NCBI RefSeq assembly: GCF_013337765.1
Contig: NZ_VBSB01000016.1
Coordinates: forward strand, 1-53,106
Source: Mycolicibacterium sphagni
GTDB lineage: Bacteria; Actinomycetota; Actinomycetes; Mycobacteriales; Mycobacteriaceae
Length of the DNA stretch: 53,106 nucleotides
Direction of reading: 5' to 3'
Part shown: one piece after another, positions 15,493 through 25,262 of the stretch
Layout: every line of letters starts with the position of its first letter
How positions within the stretch are numbered: position 1 is the stretch's first letter
Translations under genes and position numbers: made by a program
The notes under the pieces: model-generated
What the model saw: the letters and a program-made list of their open reading frames with translations, nothing else
Told to the model about the DNA's origin: nothing
Database searches by the model: none

Positions 15493-15825
15493 ATGCCATC
15501 GGTAAACAAGCCAGTAGACCAGAAGTCCGCAGCAGCGCAGATTCTGAATGTCGCTGGCTCCGCTATCGCGGCGTCAGCCGGCACAGAAGCAGCTGGCTCA
15601 GGCAGCTCGGCGAGCGCCGTAGGTGCGCCAGCCGGAGCAATGTGGGAAGGCTTATCGACAGCCGCCGCAGAGAACATGGCAACAAGCAAAGCCCTTGCCG
15701 CGCATGGCATCCGGCGGATCGAAGCCCTATCCCGACTCCGGAGCGAGGCCGTACAGCGACTGGAAGGAATCGATCAGGAGAATAGGCAGGCGTTAACCCT
15801 CCTTCCACCCGGCCTTCGCACATGA
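15493..15825 (+). CDS. WXG-motif small protein, probable type VII substrate
   Basis: 110 aa. Ala/Ser-rich first helix, then a true WXG turn, Trp51-Glu-Gly53, then a long helix (ALAAHGIRRIEALSRLRSEA). It ends with LEGIDQENRQAL, which aligns with the YxxxE signal region of the products at 11961 and 27025 but with Leu90 for the Tyr. It sits between the two paralogous membrane proteins and overlaps the second by 4 bp. Good candidate for a secreted partner; no known orthologue recognised. Confidence 0.6.
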   Translation: MPSVNKPVDQKSAAAQILNVAGSAIAASAGTEAAGSGSSASAVGAPAGAMWEGLSTAAAENMATSKALAAHGIRRIEALSRLRSEAVQRLEGIDQENRQALTLLPPGLRT

Positions 15826-16445
15826 CCACTTACGCCACACCTCCAGCTCAGGGCGCCCCCCCGGATGGGGGACCATTCGGGGCTTTCAACCAAGACTTCA
15901 GTGGGCGTCCTCCTCAGCGCACGATTTCTCGTCCGGAACGCGCCGGAGTTTTGATAAGTGGATGCGCCTTTATCGGGGCGGCCTGTGCGACGGCCGTTGT
16001 TGCGACGGTCCTCGTCCACTCGCCTTCGCGCCCACAGCGGATCGTCAACGTTGCGTCCCCACCCGCAGAGGTCTACGACACTAGCCAGGTTCAGCTCGCG
16101 AAAGGTGCCGCCTGCTCCGCGTGGGACAAGGCGGCTCGGATCACAGCGCAAGCCAGCAAAGCTAGTGCTGTGGCACTAAATTCGAATCCGGACTACCAAT
16201 CAACTGCTAGCGCCGCCGCCCTCATCGACGAAAAGCGGACACGCACTGTCGCCCTCAATTATCTGCGTACACAGCTGTCGCCCGCGACACCAAAAGAAGT
16301 TGCTAAGCCGATTGAACTGTGGATTGCTGCCAGCGTTGATGAGCTGCACGCGTTGGTCCAGAGGTCGTGGGCCACAGCAGAAGTGGCGCAGCAGAAGGGT
16401 AATGACCTTATTGATCCCGTTACACACGCATGCGGGTTGCGCTGA
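15822..16445 (+). CDS. Membrane-anchored helical protein, paralogue B
   Basis: 207 aa, ATGA-coupled to the WXG gene. Cytosolic head (1-40), a transmembrane helix (about 43-66, GVLISGCAFIGAACATAVVA), then a helical extracytoplasmic domain starting with AACSAWDK and ending with HACGLR. Again one Cys lies at each end of the domain, and NYLRTQLSPATPKEVA matches paralogue A. The stop overlaps the next start as TGATG. Confidence 0.6.
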   Translation: MTTYATPPAQGAPPDGGPFGAFNQDFSGRPPQRTISRPERAGVLISGCAFIGAACATAVVATVLVHSPSRPQRIVNVASPPAEVYDTSQVQLAKGAACSAWDKAARITAQASKASAVALNSNPDYQSTASAAALIDEKRTRTVALNYLRTQLSPATPKEVAKPIELWIAASVDELHALVQRSWATAEVAQQKGNDLIDPVTHACGLR

Positions 16446-18871
16446 TGCCAGCCGCCGGGGGGCTGCATAGTCGACTGGTCGTGACACCAGACATGGTGCC
16501 ACCGGCTGCGACAATCTGGGACAACGTTCAAAAGATGCACCAGGCCGAGGCGGCTAGGTGGGAAGGTATTCACCAAGAAGTCACGCACAATAACTACCTC
16601 TTTCGAGATGTCGCCGACTCTTGTGGATTCGATGAGGCGCACAGCGCAGGTGCACGAATCGCCGAAGAGGTGAAGACCATCAACGAATGGCACGTGAAGG
16701 CGGCACACGCGGCTGGTGAGATCGCTAGCGCCATTCGGCAGACGGAGGAAGGCCAGCGGCAGCGCGTACGCGAGGCAGAAAATGAAATCTCAACCTCAAA
16801 GCTTCCCGGCCAGACTGAAGTCATAATTGCGAAATACCATGCTATGGCGTGGTATCAGACTGAAGCGGGCACCAACGCGGCGCTCGCGGAGCATGCCGCA
16901 ATGCAGGGGAGCCCTGAGCACACACGAGCTGTCAGCATGCTCGGCAACCTGGGCGACATCGCCACGGCCCCGGCACCGCAGCCGGTCGACAAGAACACGT
17001 CTCCGGGTATCACCCAAGACGACGACCCATACCGAATCGCCTCAAAGCCGGAGCTCAAAGAAGCCAAGGCCCCAGAATCCGTCGCACTAGGCGACGGGGA
17101 CAGCGGGCCGGCTACAGAGGCCGGTACCGGTTCGGCAGCTGGGGGTCCCAACACCGGCTCCGCTCTCAGTGCCTCAGGAGTGCCAACTACTCAGGCAATG
17201 CCTGCGGCCATCGCTCCGATGAGGGAATCTGCCTCGCCGCTAAGTAGTGGTGGTATGCCATCGATGGGCGGTCTGGGAAGCGGCGGTGGCATGGGCTCTG
17301 GTGGGATGCCGAAGATGCCGGGTGGACTTGGCGGCGGAATGCCGGGGATGGGGTCAACCCCACTCTCCAGCGGCATGGGTCAAATGCCCAGTGCGGGTAG
17401 CGGATTGCCTACCGGCAGCGGTCTGCCGACTTCTGGAGCCGGTGCGGGGTCGCCTGCTGCGGCGTTTTCTCAGGGGCTGTCTGCGGGGGCCGGTATTGGC
17501 GGGGGAATGCCGTCCTCGGCATCTTCCGCCCCAGCCAGTCCGTCGTCGGCATTGACCGGCGGTGCCCATGCCGGGGCGGCCCCTGTGGCGGCCGGTGCAG
17601 CCGGTGGAATGTCGCCGGCCGCGGCGCAGCCTGGCATGGTCGCTCCTGCCGCCTCGAACCCTGCTGTCTCGGTCGGGTCCAGCGTGGGCGGGAGTGGCGG
17701 TGGCGGCGCTCCCATGATGCTCCCGCCGGGCTCGATGGGACCGCCGGCTGCTCCTATGCCGCCCTCGGCAGCGACGGTTCCGGCGGGGACACTCGGCGCT
17801 GGCAGCACTACCCCGTCGGCTTCGCCACCAGCGGCTTCCGGTGGGGGTGGGGGCGCAACGCTGATTCCGGCGAGTGTGGTGGCAGCAGGTCAAACCGCTG
17901 CGGCGCGGGAACGTCGGGAGTCGCCCGATGCGGCAGCTGCTAAGGAGTTGGCCTGGAAGCTGCAGCATGCGGCTCAAACGGTCGGCTACCCGATTGAGTG
18001 GGCGGTGGGGGTGTTCCGGTCGCCGAGCGGTACAGAAACTGTCATCACGTCGAGTGATGGGGCCAGCTACATTCCTGCGGGGGTCTTCGTGCCCCGCTCG
18101 GTTCGCGTTGTGTCCTCAGATCCCCTGGTGGATGACCACTTTCGGCAGCTGTGGTTTGGTTGGGCCGATCCCGCACGGATTCTAATCGAGTACGCTCAGC
18201 TGCGTGCGGACTTGAGCTGGCGCCTGGTGGCCGCAGCGACGACCGGCCCGGTGAGCGCCCTGCGTGACGCTGGTGTTGAGCATGCGCCGTCCTGCTCACG
18301 CCAGACCAACCCGCTGCTCCAACCTGGCCAGCTGGTCGCTGCCCCCGGCATGGACGGCATGCACGAACATCGGTTGGCGGTGCTGTGGCCCGATGCCTAC
18401 CCCCGTCTCATGCGGGTGATGGACGCTGATCCGTTACTTCAGGACCGGATCGTTTCGGCGGCGAGCGCGGTGTTGATGAATACGGCGACCACGCAAGCCC
18501 AAGCCGTCGATGGGGGCATTCCTATCCCGATCCGCCAAATCTGGCTTACGCGCGGCGGCGATCGTGACCCGAGCCCGCAGCAGTGGGCCGAGTATGACGC
18601 GGCGGCGAAAGACTTCAATACGGTCACGTCGATCTTCCGTCCGGGGTTTGTTGGGCAGAGCGATCCGAGCGAAACCATCGAGGAGCTTGCGCGTTATCGC
18701 GCGCATTGGGTGGTGGCGCGCACCGCCGAGCTGATTGGCGGCTGGGCCACCCGCCCCTTGCCGTTGCCCGACATGTGTTACGCCGCGGCCGCCGCCGGCA
18801 ATATCCACATCCGGGAGTTGATTGTCGACTCGCTGACCAGTGTCGAAGAGGATCTCGTCTACGCTGGTTGA
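16445..18871 (+). CDS. Large Esp-like protein with two globular ends and Gly/Ser/Met-rich linker
   Basis: 808 aa. ATG 16445 overlaps the previous TGA; an in-frame start at 16430 would be 5 residues longer. Residues about 15-175 are helical and EspB/PPE-like (MHQAEAARWEGIHQEV). About 240-485 are a low-complexity Gly/Ser/Met/Ala linker. The C-terminal about 320 residues form a compact domain (YPIEWAVGVFRSPSGTETVI) resembling the conserved C-terminal part of some large mycobacterial ESX-associated proteins (possibly DUF5631/5632; not certain). It is the last gene before eccB and shares the Esp island's low-complexity style. Function unknown. Confidence 0.6.
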   Translation: MPAAGGLHSRLVVTPDMVPPAATIWDNVQKMHQAEAARWEGIHQEVTHNNYLFRDVADSCGFDEAHSAGARIAEEVKTINEWHVKAAHAAGEIASAIRQTEEGQRQRVREAENEISTSKLPGQTEVIIAKYHAMAWYQTEAGTNAALAEHAAMQGSPEHTRAVSMLGNLGDIATAPAPQPVDKNTSPGITQDDDPYRIASKPELKEAKAPESVALGDGDSGPATEAGTGSAAGGPNTGSALSASGVPTTQAMPAAIAPMRESASPLSSGGMPSMGGLGSGGGMGSGGMPKMPGGLGGGMPGMGSTPLSSGMGQMPSAGSGLPTGSGLPTSGAGAGSPAAAFSQGLSAGAGIGGGMPSSASSAPASPSSALTGGAHAGAAPVAAGAAGGMSPAAAQPGMVAPAASNPAVSVGSSVGGSGGGGAPMMLPPGSMGPPAAPMPPSAATVPAGTLGAGSTTPSASPPAASGGGGGATLIPASVVAAGQTAAARERRESPDAAAAKELAWKLQHAAQTVGYPIEWAVGVFRSPSGTETVITSSDGASYIPAGVFVPRSVRVVSSDPLVDDHFRQLWFGWADPARILIEYAQLRADLSWRLVAAATTGPVSALRDAGVEHAPSCSRQTNPLLQPGQLVAAPGMDGMHEHRLAVLWPDAYPRLMRVMDADPLLQDRIVSAASAVLMNTATTQAQAVDGGIPIPIRQIWLTRGGDRDPSPQQWAEYDAAAKDFNTVTSIFRPGFVGQSDPSETIEELARYRAHWVVARTAELIGGWATRPLPLPDMCYAAAAAGNIHIRELIVDSLTSVEEDLVYAG

Positions 18872-19033
18872 TGCCGTTTAGGCTTGCTGGCGAGCGTCAC
18901 GCCTAAGAGGCTGCGATCTCCGCAGGCCGGGTGTGGTCGCTGTCTCAGCAACGTCGACAAAACTCCTTCGCAGTCAATTTGGCTGCGGTGGTGGCTGGGG
19001 CATTGTTTTGCACGGTACGGTTTTGGAGTGCCG

Positions 19034-20512
19034 ATGAATTTGGCCTCCAAGACACAGGTATCGGGCCACTACTTCCTGCGTCGACGACTGGGATTTGCAT
19101 TTCAGCGCCGGTCAGTGCGGATGCAGACCGACCGGATGCGGACCCAGCGCCTGGTGCTGATGATCTCGGCACTGCTCGCGGTCCTGGTGATGGTTGGGGC
19201 TCTCGTGGTGGGCTGGCTTCGTCCGGCTGGGTTGGTCAACGACTCCAAGATTGTGGCCGACCGCAAACTCGGGACAGTATTCGTCTCGGTTGATGGCCGG
19301 CTGCATCCGGCGTTGAATCTGATCTCGGCGTGGCTGATTGCTGGCCAGCCTGCCGAGCCGACGTTTGTCAGCCCTGACGACCTGGCCAAGTGGCCGCGAG
19401 GACCCCTGGTGGGCATTGAGGGGGCTCCGACCGAGCCGCCGCAAGTTCTCACCCCGGAGGTACCGCGGTGGGCGGTGTGCGACACCGCGTCGGACACGAT
19501 GAGCGGGCGGCCGGTCATCACCGGTATCAACGGTGAGTTGACGCTGGGGGACCGTTCCCGCGAGGTCACCGGCGACACCGCCGTTGTCGGCTCCTTCAAC
19601 GGGCAGGCCTATGTCATCGCCAACGGTGTGCGAATGCCGGTTGACCTGACGGATAGGGCGGTCGTCGAGCCGCTGGGGTTGCAGACGGCAGGTGCACCGG
19701 TGGAGCTGTCTCAGGCGATGGTCGACGCGTTGCCGGCCGGTCGGCCGCTGCTGGCGCCCTCGGTGCCTGGTTCCGGAGCGCCCAGCACGGTCAATCTGGG
19801 CACACCGGCTCCGCTGGCCAATGGGTCGGTTGTGGTGTCTCAGGACGTCGCCTCGGGCAAGGACCAGTTCTTCGTTGTGCTTCCTGATGGTGTTCAACCG
19901 GTGTCCTCGGTGGTGGCGGCGATGCTGCGTCAACGGGATTCGTTCGGGATTCCGCAGCCTCCGCGTATCGCGCCCGACGTGCTGGGCGACGTTCCGGTGC
20001 GCAATGTCCTTGATGTGACTGGCTATCCCGATGCGCCGCTGAAGGTTGTCGACTGGCGTGCCGAGCCGGTGCTGTGTGTTGCGTGGGAGCGCGGAGCAAC
20101 TGACCGCCAGGCGCGTCAACGGTTTCTAGTTGGGCGGGCGCTGCCGGTCAAGGCCGATCAGGAATCGCATCTGGTTCCGCTGGTCTTGGGTAGCGAGGAG
20201 CAGGGCAAGCAGGCCGACCAAGTGCTGTTGGCCGGTAGTCCCGCAACGTGGGTTTCGACAACCGGGGCCAGCGCCGATTCGGCACGGCGCGAAACCCTAT
20301 GGCTGATAAGTGAATCGGGCGCTCGCTACGGCGTCCCCTTCGATGACGATGCGCTGCAGGCGTTGGGTCTTAAGAACACTCCGCCCCGGCTGGCGCCGTG
20401 GCCACTATTGCGGGTATGGCCTGCAGGCCCCGAACTGTCGCGGCAGGCAGCTATGACGATGCACGACACGCTCTCTGGCCCGGCCGCACCGATCACCGGA
20501 CAAGGACGGTAA
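19034..20512 (+). CDS. eccB: EccB, ESX core membrane component
   Basis: 492 aa. ATG 19034 is chosen from GGAG at 19025-19028 and the family's standard start (MNLASKTQVSGHYFLRRRLG). One transmembrane helix at about 40-60 (LMISALLAVLVMVGALVVGW) anchors a large periplasmic domain made of repeats (SVDGRLHPALNLISAWLI). EccB forms the periplasmic part of the EccBCDE channel. The length is normal. It starts the core operon after a 160-bp gap and is followed 7 bp later by eccC. Confidence 0.93.
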   Translation: MNLASKTQVSGHYFLRRRLGFAFQRRSVRMQTDRMRTQRLVLMISALLAVLVMVGALVVGWLRPAGLVNDSKIVADRKLGTVFVSVDGRLHPALNLISAWLIAGQPAEPTFVSPDDLAKWPRGPLVGIEGAPTEPPQVLTPEVPRWAVCDTASDTMSGRPVITGINGELTLGDRSREVTGDTAVVGSFNGQAYVIANGVRMPVDLTDRAVVEPLGLQTAGAPVELSQAMVDALPAGRPLLAPSVPGSGAPSTVNLGTPAPLANGSVVVSQDVASGKDQFFVVLPDGVQPVSSVVAAMLRQRDSFGIPQPPRIAPDVLGDVPVRNVLDVTGYPDAPLKVVDWRAEPVLCVAWERGATDRQARQRFLVGRALPVKADQESHLVPLVLGSEEQGKQADQVLLAGSPATWVSTTGASADSARRETLWLISESGARYGVPFDDDALQALGLKNTPPRLAPWPLLRVWPAGPELSRQAAMTMHDTLSGPAAPITGQGR

Positions 20513-20519
20513 CCCCCCT

Positions 20520-23500
20520 ATGGCAACAGTGAAGCCCCGCCAGGGCGCGGTGAAGGTTCCCCCGACGATGGGCGGGAAGCTATCGGTACCCGAACCGCTG
20601 GAGGCCCCGCGACCGCTGCCGCGCAGTAAGGCCGCGATCATCTTGCCGGTAGTTATGGGCGTGGCCTTCCTCGGGATGATGGCCCTGATGCTGTCGCAGC
20701 CCGGTCTGCGGGGCGGGACGATGGGCATGATGAGCCTGTTCTTCCCGATCATGATGATCGTGTCGATGGGCTCGTACATGTTCTCGAACCGGGGCGCCGG
20801 CGGAGACAAGCAGATGTCGGGCCCTCAGCTGGAGCAGGCGCGGCGTGACTATTCGATGACGCTGGATGAGACGCGCGACAGCGTCCAAGCTGCCGCGCGT
20901 GCCCAGCACGCACAGTTCGAGTATCTGCATTCCAGCCCGGCGCTACTTTCGGGCTTGGTCGGCTCGGCACGGATGTGGTGCAGAACCCCCAATGACCAAG
21001 TGCTGAAGGTGTTTTACACCCAAGTCCGGATGGGGCTTGGCACCTCAAAGGTCGTCAAGGAGTTGGAAACAAACGAGCTTGGTCGCCGTGAGGATTACGA
21101 GCCAGTCACCTATGACGCGTCCTCGGCGTTTCTGCAGACTCAAAGCAAGCTGCATAATGCGCCAAAGCCATTGCTGCTGCGCAACATTGCCGGAATGGCG
21201 CTAATCGGCCGGGACGGCATGGAGCCGGTCTATGACCTGGCGCGGGCCATGATCTGCCAGGCCGCGGTGGCGCACTCGCCCCGCGACTTCAAGATCATGA
21301 TCGTTACCGACGATCTGGCCCGCTGGGAATGGTGCAAATGGTTGCCGCACTGCGCCCACCCGACGCTGCAGGACCGGGGTGGTCCTGCTCGGATGTTGTG
21401 GACGACCGGGGAACAGATGGATGTCGCCGTGGGCGCCGAGCTGCATAACCGTGAAGCTTTCCGCGCGAACTCCACGACCACGCCGCATTGGCTAGTGATC
21501 GATGATCGCCGTCGTCGGGGCGACGATCGCCACTGGGAGACCCTGACACGTGCTGGTGGTGTGGCGGGCGTGACCTTTCTGGCGTTGTCTCCCGAGCCGG
21601 GGCGAGGCCTTGGGTTCGAAGAGGCGAATACCTATTGGGTGTCGACTACTGAGGTAGTCCATCGCGCTCGGTGGTTCTGCCGGCCCGATGCGATGGACGC
21701 TGCCAGTGCACGGGTGTTGGCCCGCAAGATGGCTCGTTACCGCGTGGAGGGCGAACGTTCGCGCAGCATCATCGACGACAGTTCCGTGGAAGCCGACCTC
21801 TACAAGATCCTCGGTATCGACGATCCTGGGAATCTCGATGTGGAGAAGCTCTGGGCGCCAACGCTGTCCGGGCCTCCCTTCGAGAACAATCCGTGGGGGG
21901 CGAAGTGGCTGCAGTTCCCGATCGGTGTCGACCCGACGGGCGGCCCCGTCTACATCGACTTCAAAGAGACCCATGAGGGCGGTATGGGCCACCACATGGT
22001 GATTGCCGGCACTACCGGCTCGGGCAAGTCGTCTTTCCTGACGACACTGATCCTGTCCGCTGCGCTGACCCATTCCCCGGAGACGTTGGTCTTCGCCTTC
22101 TTCGACTTCAAAGGCAAGACGACGGCGAACATGGTGGCGGGCCTTCCCAATGTCGTTGCGGCCATGGGTAACTTGAAGGACGACTCTTTGTGGATTGAGC
22201 GCATGGGAGATGTGATCAACGGTGAGCTCGAGCGCCGCAAGACGCTGCTGGACCGCGCCGGCCTCAGCGAGGTCGCGGAGTACGAGTATCGCAGGATTCA
22301 CCTGGGGCAGCGGCTTGAGCCGTTGCCGGCGCTCATCATCGTCATCGACGAGTTCACCCAGATGTTTATCGACGCACCCGAGTCGAAGAAGATCATCGAC
22401 GAGATCGGCCGCCAGGGCCGCGCGCTGAACGTGAAGATGATTTTGGGGTCCCAGCGCCTGGGGCACGAGATGCAGTCAGGAATCATGGCCAATATCCCGA
22501 TCCGCTTGGGTTTGCGCACCCTGGACGCGGGGGAGTCGATGGCGATCATCGGTACCGACGAAGCCAAGCATCTGCCCGAAAAGCCTGCCGGCGCGGGCTT
22601 GTTGCGCGTCCAGGGCCGCGACAGGCTGGTGCGCTTCCAATCGGCGTTCGCGCGCAAGGTGTATCACCCGCCCCGGCGGGTGGTGGCCGAGGCAGTGCGC
22701 GCCCAAGCCGGTTACATGGCGCCGGAGGTCTTCACCGCAGCCCCGATGGCCGCGATCCCGTCTGCACCACGTCCGTCTGCGGCCCCGGTACAGTCCGCCG
22801 ACACTATGCTTGGGCCGGACGGACAACCAATCCGGGAACTGGAAGCGTCAGTCAAGTCGCTGGTGGAGCAGACACGGGTGCCGATTCACCAGATGTGGCT
22901 ACCCCCGCTCGCTCCGGTTCCCGTCGAGGATCTGGTGCGTCGCCTGCGGCGTAAGCCGTGGTATCAGGATTACGGCAATACCGCTGGGCTGCAATTCCCG
23001 GTCGGGATCGAGGACCGGCCGTTCCAGCATGCTCAGCGCGTGTACGCACTGGACTGCTCGTCGGGCAACTGTGCAGTCATCGGTCGGCAAACTTCGGGTA
23101 AGACGACGGCGCTGGCCACGATCATCACCGGTGCGGCGATGATGTACCACCCGCGCCGGGTGCAGTTCGTAGTGGTGGCGATGGGCGGAACAGGTCTCAA
23201 TGAGGTCGAAGCGCTACCGCATGTGAGCTCATTCGCCCGCGCCGGGGACCGCGAGCGGGTGCAGCGCTCGATCGCCGAGATGAAGTTGCTCGTCGAGGAG
23301 CGGGAGGAGGCGTTTAGCCGCCTCGGCATGACGATCGAGACCTTCCGGGCCCGCAAGTTCGGCGGTGAGGCCGGGCTGGTGCCCGACGACCCATTCGGCG
23401 AAGTGTTCTTGGTCATCGACGGCTGGCAGCAGTTCCGTAATACCTTCGGTGACGACATGATTGCCGATCTCGGCGTCATCATGCAGCGCGGCAACGGCCT

Positions 23501-24683
23501 CGGCGTGCGCACCATCATCGCCGCGGCCGGTTGGATCGCCGGAGGCTTCCCGTCGTGGATGTCGAGCTCATTCACACTCAATGTTGAACTGGCGCTGGAC
23601 GTTAACGACGATCCGTCCAGGAACAATCGTGATGTCGCCAAGAAAGTCCCGTTCGGGGAGCGAGAGCTGCTCGCTGACCCTGACGATGAGAACGCCGAGA
23701 CGCGCACCGAAGCCGTTCGCGGTCGGGGCACGTCGATGGCGGGGTATCACTTTCAGACGGCGCTGCCTGTCCTGACCGCGCCGGACGGCAGGAGCATCGG
23801 GCCGCGTGAGGCTGCCGCGGTGATCACCGAGCTAACCGGCGTCGACCAGGTCGCGGCGGTTAGGGTGCTGCCTAGCGCAGTGGGCCTTGACGAGGTGTTC
23901 GCCGCGCGCCGCGAGCCGCGCCACGGCGTTGTGCCGTTTGGCATTTCGGAGGTGGGATTGGTAGCGGCGGAAGCCGACTGCACCCGCAATCCCCACTTGA
24001 TGTTCATCGGCAATCCCGAGTGCGGGTTGTCGAACTCGTTAGCAGCTGTGGCCGGGGCGATCATGCGCTGCTACCGGCCCGAAGAGGCCCAGCTCTATGT
24101 CATCGATCCAGGCAACTCTCTGGTCAGGGTCGTGCAGGGTCCCCATCTGGGCCGTTACATCGGCGAAGACGGTGTGGAATCGGAGGGCTACACGTACTAC
24201 GAGGACGACGTGCGAGCGATGGTCAGCCACATCGATGCCCTCCTGGCGCCGCGCATGCCGCGCGGGCGCGCTGGGCAAGAGGAACTCGCCCAGGCCAAGC
24301 GATCATGGTCGGGACCGGAAATCTTTGTCGTCGTCGACGACGAGCAGATCGTGGCCGGCTGGAGCTCCGGGGTCAACATGTTCCGCGCCGACGGCAAGGG
24401 CCCGGCGGTCGAGGGGTTAATCAAGTACATCGGCCGGGCCCGCGAGGTCGGCCTGCACCTGATCGTGGGCAGACGCTTCCCGTGGGGTCCGGCGATGTCG
24501 TCCCCGCTAGCGGGGCGCCTCATCGCCCAAACCGTGCCCCTTGTCGTGATGGACGGCGAACGCATGGAAGGCGAGCTGATCAGAGGGGTGAAAGCAGCTC
24601 GGCAACCGGTGGGACGCGGTATCTATGTGACCGATCGCTTGTCAGCTCCCGCCCAGATCGCGAAAGTGCTGCCCGTTGAGTGA
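20520..24683 (+). CDS. eccC: EccC, FtsK/SpoIIIE-type ESX motor ATPase
   Basis: 1387 aa, a single chain (not split as in ESX-1). Two transmembrane helices at about 38-90. Three ATPase domains: the first with Walker A GTTGSGKSS near 497 and Walker B LIIVIDEF near 604, the second with GRQTSGKTT near 855, the third with a degenerate loop GNPECGLSNS near 1162, as is common for EccC3. EccC recognises substrate signals through its last domain and powers export. The stop overlaps the following regulator gene. Confidence 0.95.
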   Translation: MATVKPRQGAVKVPPTMGGKLSVPEPLEAPRPLPRSKAAIILPVVMGVAFLGMMALMLSQPGLRGGTMGMMSLFFPIMMIVSMGSYMFSNRGAGGDKQMSGPQLEQARRDYSMTLDETRDSVQAAARAQHAQFEYLHSSPALLSGLVGSARMWCRTPNDQVLKVFYTQVRMGLGTSKVVKELETNELGRREDYEPVTYDASSAFLQTQSKLHNAPKPLLLRNIAGMALIGRDGMEPVYDLARAMICQAAVAHSPRDFKIMIVTDDLARWEWCKWLPHCAHPTLQDRGGPARMLWTTGEQMDVAVGAELHNREAFRANSTTTPHWLVIDDRRRRGDDRHWETLTRAGGVAGVTFLALSPEPGRGLGFEEANTYWVSTTEVVHRARWFCRPDAMDAASARVLARKMARYRVEGERSRSIIDDSSVEADLYKILGIDDPGNLDVEKLWAPTLSGPPFENNPWGAKWLQFPIGVDPTGGPVYIDFKETHEGGMGHHMVIAGTTGSGKSSFLTTLILSAALTHSPETLVFAFFDFKGKTTANMVAGLPNVVAAMGNLKDDSLWIERMGDVINGELERRKTLLDRAGLSEVAEYEYRRIHLGQRLEPLPALIIVIDEFTQMFIDAPESKKIIDEIGRQGRALNVKMILGSQRLGHEMQSGIMANIPIRLGLRTLDAGESMAIIGTDEAKHLPEKPAGAGLLRVQGRDRLVRFQSAFARKVYHPPRRVVAEAVRAQAGYMAPEVFTAAPMAAIPSAPRPSAAPVQSADTMLGPDGQPIRELEASVKSLVEQTRVPIHQMWLPPLAPVPVEDLVRRLRRKPWYQDYGNTAGLQFPVGIEDRPFQHAQRVYALDCSSGNCAVIGRQTSGKTTALATIITGAAMMYHPRRVQFVVVAMGGTGLNEVEALPHVSSFARAGDRERVQRSIAEMKLLVEEREEAFSRLGMTIETFRARKFGGEAGLVPDDPFGEVFLVIDGWQQFRNTFGDDMIADLGVIMQRGNGLGVRTIIAAAGWIAGGFPSWMSSSFTLNVELALDVNDDPSRNNRDVAKKVPFGERELLADPDDENAETRTEAVRGRGTSMAGYHFQTALPVLTAPDGRSIGPREAAAVITELTGVDQVAAVRVLPSAVGLDEVFAARREPRHGVVPFGISEVGLVAAEADCTRNPHLMFIGNPECGLSNSLAAVAGAIMRCYRPEEAQLYVIDPGNSLVRVVQGPHLGRYIGEDGVESEGYTYYEDDVRAMVSHIDALLAPRMPRGRAGQEELAQAKRSWSGPEIFVVVDDEQIVAGWSSGVNMFRADGKGPAVEGLIKYIGRAREVGLHLIVGRRFPWGPAMSSPLAGRLIAQTVPLVVMDGERMEGELIRGVKAARQPVGRGIYVTDRLSAPAQIAKVLPVE

Positions 24684-25086
24684 CCGGGGGAATCGACTCG
24701 GTGCCGCCGTGGATGCAGCAAGGCTGGATTTGGGCCTGTCGAAGATTGACTTGGCCAAGCTGGCCAGGGTGGGCCGTTCTACAGTCACTGATCTGATCAA
24801 TCGCGGCAAGATTCCCGCGCGCGACGTCACGCGGGGACGGATCGAAGCTGCCCTCGGCTGGACTCCCGGGAGCCTTGAGCTCGTGCTCGCCGGGGCGGAG
24901 CCCACTTTGCGGGACGGTGCCGACTACCCGCTCAGCGCGACCACGGAGGTGCTGGTTGAGCAGCTCACGCAGATTGCGCAGGAAGCCCGGGCGGGGTTGG
25001 CGGCCGCGACGATTCTCAGCAAGCGGCTCCAGGTCATCTGCGACGCTGCGGAATCCGCAGCACAGCTCGCGGCACGGCCTCGCTGA
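24676..25086 (+). CDS. XRE-type regulator within the ESX operon
   Basis: 136 aa, starting at a TTG that overlaps the eccC end; a GTG at 24709 is an alternative. A helix-turn-helix spans about 20-45 (LSKIDLAKLARVGRSTVTDL), followed by ALGWTPGSLELVLAGAEPT and a C-terminal helical part. The same arrangement occurs in the regulator at 37648-38022, so the two are paralogues. It lies between eccC and the PE gene, where it could control the substrate genes downstream. Confidence 0.75.
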   Translation: MSDRGNRLGAAVDAARLDLGLSKIDLAKLARVGRSTVTDLINRGKIPARDVTRGRIEAALGWTPGSLELVLAGAEPTLRDGADYPLSATTEVLVEQLTQIAQEARAGLAAATILSKRLQVICDAAESAAQLAARPR

Positions 25087-25262
25087 AGTTAGTGTTCGGA
25101 CCATACTGTGGTAGCTGAGACAATTGAGGTGTGACGAAATGTCTCGAACTGAAGCGGACGCCCGGCGAATATGCTGCGGATGTGCCTGCGCTGGTGGCCG
25201 GCATTGCTGAACCGCTCTAGCATCGACCTATCACGCACCAAGCATCTAAGGGGAGGCTCATC

